A stretch of 64,000 bases of DNA, from positions 3,472,001-3,536,000 of the forward strand of contig LS483478.1 of the NCBI GenBank assembly GCA_900478215.1, given 5' to 3'. Shown here in pieces: positions 59,326 to 64,000 of this stretch. The stretch is from Salmonella enterica subsp. houtenae serovar Houten (lineage in GTDB: Bacteria; Pseudomonadota; Gammaproteobacteria; Enterobacterales; Enterobacteriaceae). Every line of letters begins with the position of its first letter. Within the stretch, counting starts at the first letter, position 1. A program made the translations under genes and the position numbers. The notes below the pieces were generated by a model. It saw only the letters and a list, made by a program, of their open reading frames with translations, searched no databases and had not been told where the DNA came from.

Positions 59326-59955
59326 TCAGAAGTGACCGTCAGGGCGGTTACCAAACTCGATAATAAAGCGGCTCATTGCCATACGCCAGTCCCTTAGCGG
59401 CATCGTCCATTTCTGTGAGGCAGCCTGGATTGTCAGCCACACCACCTTTTTCACTGAGTCGTCCGTCGGGAACACCTTACTTTTTTTAATGACATGCCTG
59501 ATGACGCTGTTCAGCGACCCGATGGCGTTGGTTGTGTAGACAGACGGCAACCAGCGGCGAACGGTTCCGGCATGTAACTGGCAGCCGGTTATCTCATTGA
59601 TTTTTATTGCCAGACGTTCTGTACTCCAGCGTGAGCGCTGGTAGCCAAAATCGCCGTGAGCATGTTTTACCAGCTCACGTAATAACGTGCAGATATGCTC
59701 AAAAGGCCAGCGACGGGTTCGTCCGGCAGGTAATGATTTCAGTCCTGCAACACCCGACAGCGTGAACCTGTTAATCCAGCGTCCGACGGAGGAACGGGTA
59801 CAGCAGAGCGTTCTGGCAACGTCGCTGACACGGTCGCCCCGATGTAACATCAGCATGGCAGTCAGCCTGCGGGCATAATTTTTATCGTGCGTTTTATGGA
59901 TTGCTTTCTGCATCAGGCGTCGTTCGTCACGGGGAATTGGTGCTATGAACGGCAT
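59326..59955 (-). mobile_element. Chimeric transposase remnant: IS630-type 5' part joined to IS256-type 3' part
   Basis: One open frame of 209 codons. Residues 1-138 (MPFIAPIPRDERRLMQKAIH...GTVRRWLPS) are the helix-turn-helix N-terminal part of an IS630-family (ISEc40-like) transposase; its DDE domain is missing. Residues 139-209 (VYTTNAIGSLNSVIRHV...WRMAMSRFIIEFGNRPDGHF) are the C-terminal end of an IS256/mutator transposase. The junction is at about 59541. The fusion is in frame, but neither part has a complete catalytic domain, so it is a relic of an IS inside an IS or of a deletion between two. Confidence 0.85.
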
Positions 59956-60038
59956 CGCTCAGTCCGGTTGGTGATTTGTTTTGATTTGGCGATTGATCAG
60001 ATCGCACAATCCGGGCTGATTTCCCTCAAAGTGATCTA

Positions 60039-62285
60039 CTATTCCGCGCAGCTATTTAGTTGACGTTTAATAATCATCTTTTTAAACTGAACGGGTAATA
60101 TTCCCTCTGTATAATATCTCTTTGTATCGTCATCTGAATTCTCTGGTCTGCGCCAGTCGGCAAGATATAAAAGCTTTTTCCAGAACGCTTCATCTTTAAA
60201 TGCCTCGTTACGCCCAATCGCCAGGTCATACGGCACTGCCCGCAACTGTACATCCGGGCTGCACACCACCGACGAGTGCTGGCTGTAAGTCGCTTTATAA
60301 TTTGCCACCACATCCAGTTCATCGCTATTTGCATAACGCTTTACTCTCAGTTGCTGTGACGGACCGTAATCACCTTCCACCCGGCCGCTGACCGCGTCCA
60401 TCCGGTAACGTGCGCTCAGTTCGGCAAGCTGCGCTTCATTCAGTGCTTGGCCGTTACGCAGATAGCGGAACGCCGTCGTATCCGGCACGTCCAGCACCTT
60501 CTCCGGGAAATCTTCCGCTTTTCTTGCCGCCCTGGCGATATCCGGGTCGTTACCCGACAGGGGAGCTTTATAGCCTTCTTTTTGCCCCTGAAGCTCAAAT
60601 ACGAAAGGTTCCGGCAGCACCGCGCCGCTGACGGTGACATCCTGGTATATATATTTCACATCCTGTCCGGGGATTTCAGGGTCATTCTGTTTCGCCTCCG
60701 GCATGACAAAGTGCTCACCCGTTTTATCGCCCACGTTTACATCCTTGCAGAAAGCCCGCTGGCGTAAATTCGCCCCCATCTGCACGCTGATGTTATCCGG
60801 GATACCGCGCCAGCCCATCCCTTGTACTGGCAGCATCGACACCACCTGGTCGTTGGGACAGAAATAATTGTGGACCAGCCCGAAGTTATTACGGTTATAA
60901 GTCGTTGCGCCCCATTTTTCCTTTCCGCTGTCAGACAAACAGCCCTCGCTGCACAACTTTTCGGTCTCATCTGCGCTGTGGGACTGACCGCCGTTATACC
61001 GGGCGTTTTCGCTCATAATTTTACAGAAATGCGCCACCGTCTGCTGGCGTGCCGCATCCGTCTGCTGGTTGCCCGGCTGGGCATTTTCCAGAGTGCGGCT
61101 TTCCAGTGAGTAGGGCGAATTATTGAGGATCACGCAGTCCACAGGGGCTTCACCTTCCGCTTTTACCCACAGATTCGCCAGCATGGTGACAATGGTGCCC
61201 TGGCTGTGGGCGACAATATTGATGGTATCTTTTTCCGTTGGCGGATTTCGCCGGATTGCCAGAATCAAATCCGCCAGCCGTCGTGCGGCATAGGCCTGGT
61301 AGATACGGTGCGGGTTGGCATAAATCGGGTGGCTCCAGTCACCGTCGTTCATCTTCGAACGGGATATCGCCCCGACAACATCCAGCGCCACGCCGTTAGC
61401 CCCCGGCCCGAACATATCGGGAATACTGGTGGTGGCATTGGCGAACGTGCCGCCGCCTTTGGCATGCGCTTTTTTATCCAGCCAGTTGTTCAGGTTATCG
61501 ATATTTGCGTCGTTATGGGCGTGGCGGATTTTTTCATCGTCCTGCCGGTACGTATCGTAAGGCAGATCGGCTTTATTACGTTTCTCACGTAACTCATTCC
61601 GGTATCGCGTCTGGTCAGCTTCCCATGTGGTTTTATCTACCGGTTTATATCCCCAGTAAAAGGGAATAACCGGTGAAAAGGCAACGTTGCCCTCCACATC
61701 TGATATCATATATGCATTATCCGGCAATGGCTTACCCTGCGGTATTTCAGGCCATATATGCGGTTGAAAATCCTCTCGTCCCAGTCGTTCATTAAGCCCG
61801 GCACAAATTCCGGTATCCTGGTTCTGATACGCCTCCCCGACGTCATTCACCCCGTGAACCAGAATGACAATACAGGGCATCGCCGGTTTTTTATCTTCGT
61901 CGTTGCCGTCATCTCTCCACGGCGGCATATATGACTCATCTTCCAGTTCCGGCATGGGGGAAAGATAATCCTGCATCAGCCCGGCCATATTCATCGTGTT
62001 CCGGTGGTTCATAAACAGCTTATCCGTTAAGCGACACGCCGGTTTTCCCTCAAAAAACACATCGAACGAATGCGATATCCACTCTGTTTCCGCTTTGTTC
62101 GTCCCCGATATCACGCCCCCCATGCTCCCCGCTTCGTCGAGTACACTGCGCGCAAACTGCGAACCCATATTGGCTATCATATTGCCGCCATCAGCAAATA
62201 CGCTCGTCGTTCCCTTTACCAGGTCCGATGAATATGCTTCGTTTTCGTATGCCACTGGCACGCCAAAGGGCGGGGTTTTGCACAT
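60039..62285 (-). CDS. T6SS lipase effector, Tle3-like, with N-terminal PAAR-like DUF4150 domain
   Basis: 748 residues counted from the ATG at 62285. Residues 2-90 (CKTPPFGVPVAYENEAYSSDL...GGVISGT...SHSFDVFFEGKPACRLTD) are a PAAR-like DUF4150 domain that caps a VgrG spike. Residues 135-620 form an alpha/beta-hydrolase: CIVILVHGVND near 139 and the nucleophile elbow INIVAHSQGTIV with Ser361; the C-terminal third resembles DUF3274 of Tle3-type phospholipases. The open frame continues to 62540, but that part reads the wrong frame of a vgrG fragment. No ribosome site precedes 62285, so the native start is probably lost and expression is uncertain. Confidence 0.8.
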   Translation of the reverse strand: MCKTPPFGVPVAYENEAYSSDLVKGTTSVFADGGNMIANMGSQFARSVLDEAGSMGGVISGTNKAETEWISHSFDVFFEGKPACRLTDKLFMNHRNTMNMAGLMQDYLSPMPELEDESYMPPWRDDGNDEDKKPAMPCIVILVHGVNDVGEAYQNQDTGICAGLNERLGREDFQPHIWPEIPQGKPLPDNAYMISDVEGNVAFSPVIPFYWGYKPVDKTTWEADQTRYRNELREKRNKADLPYDTYRQDDEKIRHAHNDANIDNLNNWLDKKAHAKGGGTFANATTSIPDMFGPGANGVALDVVGAISRSKMNDGDWSHPIYANPHRIYQAYAARRLADLILAIRRNPPTEKDTINIVAHSQGTIVTMLANLWVKAEGEAPVDCVILNNSPYSLESRTLENAQPGNQQTDAARQQTVAHFCKIMSENARYNGGQSHSADETEKLCSEGCLSDSGKEKWGATTYNRNNFGLVHNYFCPNDQVVSMLPVQGMGWRGIPDNISVQMGANLRQRAFCKDVNVGDKTGEHFVMPEAKQNDPEIPGQDVKYIYQDVTVSGAVLPEPFVFELQGQKEGYKAPLSGNDPDIARAARKAEDFPEKVLDVPDTTAFRYLRNGQALNEAQLAELSARYRMDAVSGRVEGDYGPSQQLRVKRYANSDELDVVANYKATYSQHSSVVCSPDVQLRAVPYDLAIGRNEAFKDEAFWKKLLYLADWRRPENSDDDTKRYYTEGILPVQFKKMIIKRQLNSCAE

Positions 62286-62289
62286 AACG

Positions 62290-62530
62290 AAAACTACTGA
62301 TACACATCGTGGAGACTTCCGTATCCGTGTTCGGATTAAACGGCATCTCACCCAGTGTCGATACTCCGGCCACATCATCACACAGCACCAGTTTCTGCGC
62401 GGCTCCTTGTGGCGCGTGCCAGTCAAAGTAGAAGATGCCTTCTTCTGACCAGCCGGAAACTCACCACCGCCGTCGACATCTCCTGGATGCCGTCCACCTC
62501 CAGCGTGAAACGTAAGCCTGCTGAGGACAT
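62290..62530 (-). pseudogene. vgrG remnant
   Basis: From the ATG at 62530 (GGGAG upstream) the strand reads SSAGLRFTLEVDGIQEMSTAVVSFRLV, the start of a VgrG spike protein. It then jumps, in another frame, to SEEGIFYFDWHAPQGAAQKLVLCDD and FNPNTDTEVSTMCISSFRYVQNP, VgrG sequence from about residue 150 on. It then meets the lipase gene out of frame. So vgrG has an internal deletion, a frameshift and no 3' part. Confidence 0.75.
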
Positions 62531-62558
62531 AATTATTCATCTCCCTGTGTCTGAGTTA

Positions 62559-62843
62559 TCAGCCTGTATTGACCGTACCGCCACCGATGACCATGCCGCC
62601 GCAGTCCACCGCATCGCCGGTTCTGGCCGCTGGCAGTCCGTCGATAAATACCGTAGCGGAGCCACCCGCTATCTTGCGCGGATGGGGCGGATGCTCCGGT
62701 TTTGAATGCGGCGTCAGCGGGTCACCCATCCGGGCGGCGGGCAGGCCGTCAATAAATACCGTGGGTGAACCCGCAGTAATCACGGTCTCGTAATAACCGT
62801 CGTGCTGAGTGCCTTTGTCACTGAGCCGGGCTGCTGTGGGCAT
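62559..62843 (-). CDS. PAAR-domain protein
   Basis: 94 residues, ATG at 62843 after AGGAACT. The sequence has the two half-repeats of PAAR proteins, TVFIDGLPAARMGDPLTPH and TVFIDGLPAARTGDAVDCG, with the zinc-site histidine and cysteine positions (HSKPEH...DCGG). Such proteins sharpen the tip of the type VI spike and attract effectors. It is intact and starts the operon vgrG remnant, lipase. No structural type VI genes are in the window, so it must use an apparatus encoded elsewhere, if any. Confidence 0.85.
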   Translation of the reverse strand: MPTAARLSDKGTQHDGYYETVITAGSPTVFIDGLPAARMGDPLTPHSKPEHPPHPRKIAGGSATVFIDGLPAARTGDAVDCGGMVIGGGTVNTG

Positions 62844-63090
62844 ATGGAGTTCCTTACTATTTATTGATATGTTTTTTGAAACTACTATTTTAATATGGAG
62901 AGCACTTTAACTTTTTATAACTTTAAGTAATTACTTTAATTAAAGTATTTACTGTATATTTATCATACTTCAGATTATCTGGCTTGAAATATACAAAGCA
63001 TTTTTAATTCAAAACAATAGTTATGGAATATAACATATTTCCTGAAATGTATTAATTATATCTACAGCTATTTATAAGATGAATATATAG
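62844..63090. other. AT-rich spacer upstream of the PAAR gene
   Basis: About 247 very AT-rich bases with no open frame. It should hold the promoter of the PAAR-lipase unit; no operator is recognisable. Confidence 0.45.
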
Positions 63091-64000
63091 TTATGGCTTT
63101 GGTGGCACTGGTTCAATATCATTCTTCCATTGATAATAATCCAAAGTTATTATCTCATGAAAATATTTATTCACTACATTATTTAAGTCATGCGGTTCTG
63201 TTATCTCATTCTGAATTTCTTCTGTTGCATGATTAATAACTTGCTCCCGAAATCTTATATAGGTTTTATCTCTTAAAAAAACACTATCTTTTCGTTTCTG
63301 ATATTCATCAAATGCAAAAACCGCCATCCGCCCCCAAACATAGGCTTATTCGTTGTTTTTTTTCTCCAATACCATTATAATATGCCTCTGCGAGCCGAAA
63401 CATCCCATAGGAACTACCATGCAGTGCATCAACTTTATATTCATTCAGTGCCTGCTGAATATCAACCAGGCTTAAACCATCTTTTTCTCTATTCAATAGA
63501 TTTAATCTATTAAATTCTGGTCCATTACAATCCACCCCAGCAGAAATCATGATTGCATCGGCAAGAAGTGCATGTGCAGAATGATATCCCCCTGTAAGAG
63601 CACTATGCAAATAGCTGATTTTTTTGTGCGTTCTTCAGGCGAAATAGAGGTAAATTCTCCTTTCGGATAAATAGAAACAGCCACTTTTAATGCAGCTTGA
63701 GGATAACCTGCGTCAGCCAATTTTTTATATAACAACTGAGTGTTATCGAAAATATTTGGTCTTTCTAATCGATTGCCATTTTATCCACGATCTGATCTTC
63801 ATGGTCCTTTAGAAAGGAGTTAAAATTATCCCTTGTATCATCCATGTTGTCTAAACAATCAATATATCTCATCATTGCATTTTTATCCCACTAATAAGCC
63901 TGCTTTATTAATGCTAATAATGCCACACCGTCTTCTATCTGATGATAACCATAAGGTGTTATTTTATCCTCTATACTTTGCGCTTGCTGGATGGTCCACA
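63091..64000 (-). pseudogene. Sel1-repeat protein gene, broken; likely the lipase immunity gene
   Basis: Three frames encode successive parts of one protein: QLLYKKLADAGYPQAALKVAVSIYP (63735-63600), then GGYHSAHALLADAIMISAGVD...SSYGMFRLAEAYYNGIGEK (about 63600-63350), then MAVFAFDEYQKRKDSVFLRDK...WKNDIEPVPPKP (63327-63091). Upstream to the window edge it continues (WTIQQAQSIEDKITPYGYHQ...) with two in-frame TAG codons. GYPQAAL and GMFRLAEAYYNGIG are Sel1/TPR motifs. Sel1-repeat proteins often sit beside type VI lipase genes as immunity proteins; that role is inferred. At least two frameshifts and two stops make it non-functional. Confidence 0.72.

Noticed and set aside
62286..62540. Arginine-rich 85-codon N-terminal extension of the lipase open frame
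   Set aside because: It is the wrong frame of a vgrG fragment; the other frames read clear VgrG sequence.

Overview
The window is chromosomal DNA of a Salmonella enterica-like enterobacterium. The backbone follows the Salmonella/E. coli order hemB, prp, yahON, thrW-proAB-phoE-crl-frsA-gpt-pepD-dinB-yafKJ-gmhA-fadE-yafV, then aspV-dnaQ-rnhA-yafS-gloB-mltD-yafD-yafC. It also carries Salmonella markers: a StyLTI-type type III restriction system, golB/golS/golT, pagN, an SspH2-type effector and a P22-type thrW attachment locus. The species call rests on gene content and remembered protein sequences; the serovar cannot be set from here.

Layout. 1-10 kb: 5' end of a YaiT/EhaB autotransporter, hemB, and the 2-methylcitrate operon prpBCDE with its sigma-54 activator gene prpR. 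10-21 kb: yahO, yahN, a scrap of a TonB-dependent receptor (probably foxA), a cyanide-insensitive-type bd oxidase operon with a 43-residue third subunit, the type III mod/res pair and an MFS transporter. 21-23 kb: a collapsed gold-resistance locus with intact golB and its operator, frameshifted golS, a golT scrap, and a gesC 3' part joined directly to golT. 23-34 kb: an accessory region ending at tRNA thrW with a guanine deaminase, an sspH2-like E3 ligase effector gene, an AT-rich gene for a 1139-residue protein with a possible ADP-ribosyltransferase tail, a small exported protein, an acetyltransferase gene between two tail-fibre-assembly remnants, and a frameshifted integrase remnant touching thrW. 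34-49 kb: conserved housekeeping genes. 49-53 kb: an Spy-like gene, an autotransporter pseudogene, PhoP-box-driven pagN, and aspV with only small remnants between them; the large SPI-6 content expected at this site is missing. 53-59 kb: dnaQ to yafC, with yafE decayed and yafC cut off after its DNA-binding domain. 59-64 kb: a chimeric transposase remnant and an orphan type VI secretion cargo module (vgrG scrap, PAAR protein, Tle-type lipase, broken Sel1-repeat gene).

How the genes work together. PrpR senses 2-methylcitrate and drives prpBCDE from a well-preserved -24/-12 promoter. Mod and Res form one restriction-modification unit. ProB and ProA catalyse the first two steps of proline synthesis. 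DinB (LexA box), FadE (FadR box), PhoE (Pho box) and PagN (PhoP box) each keep a recognisable operator. The accessory parts show strong decay: at least ten genes are broken. The 1139-residue protein, the shortened SspH2-like effector and the lipase module with a damaged candidate immunity gene are the best leads for new biology.
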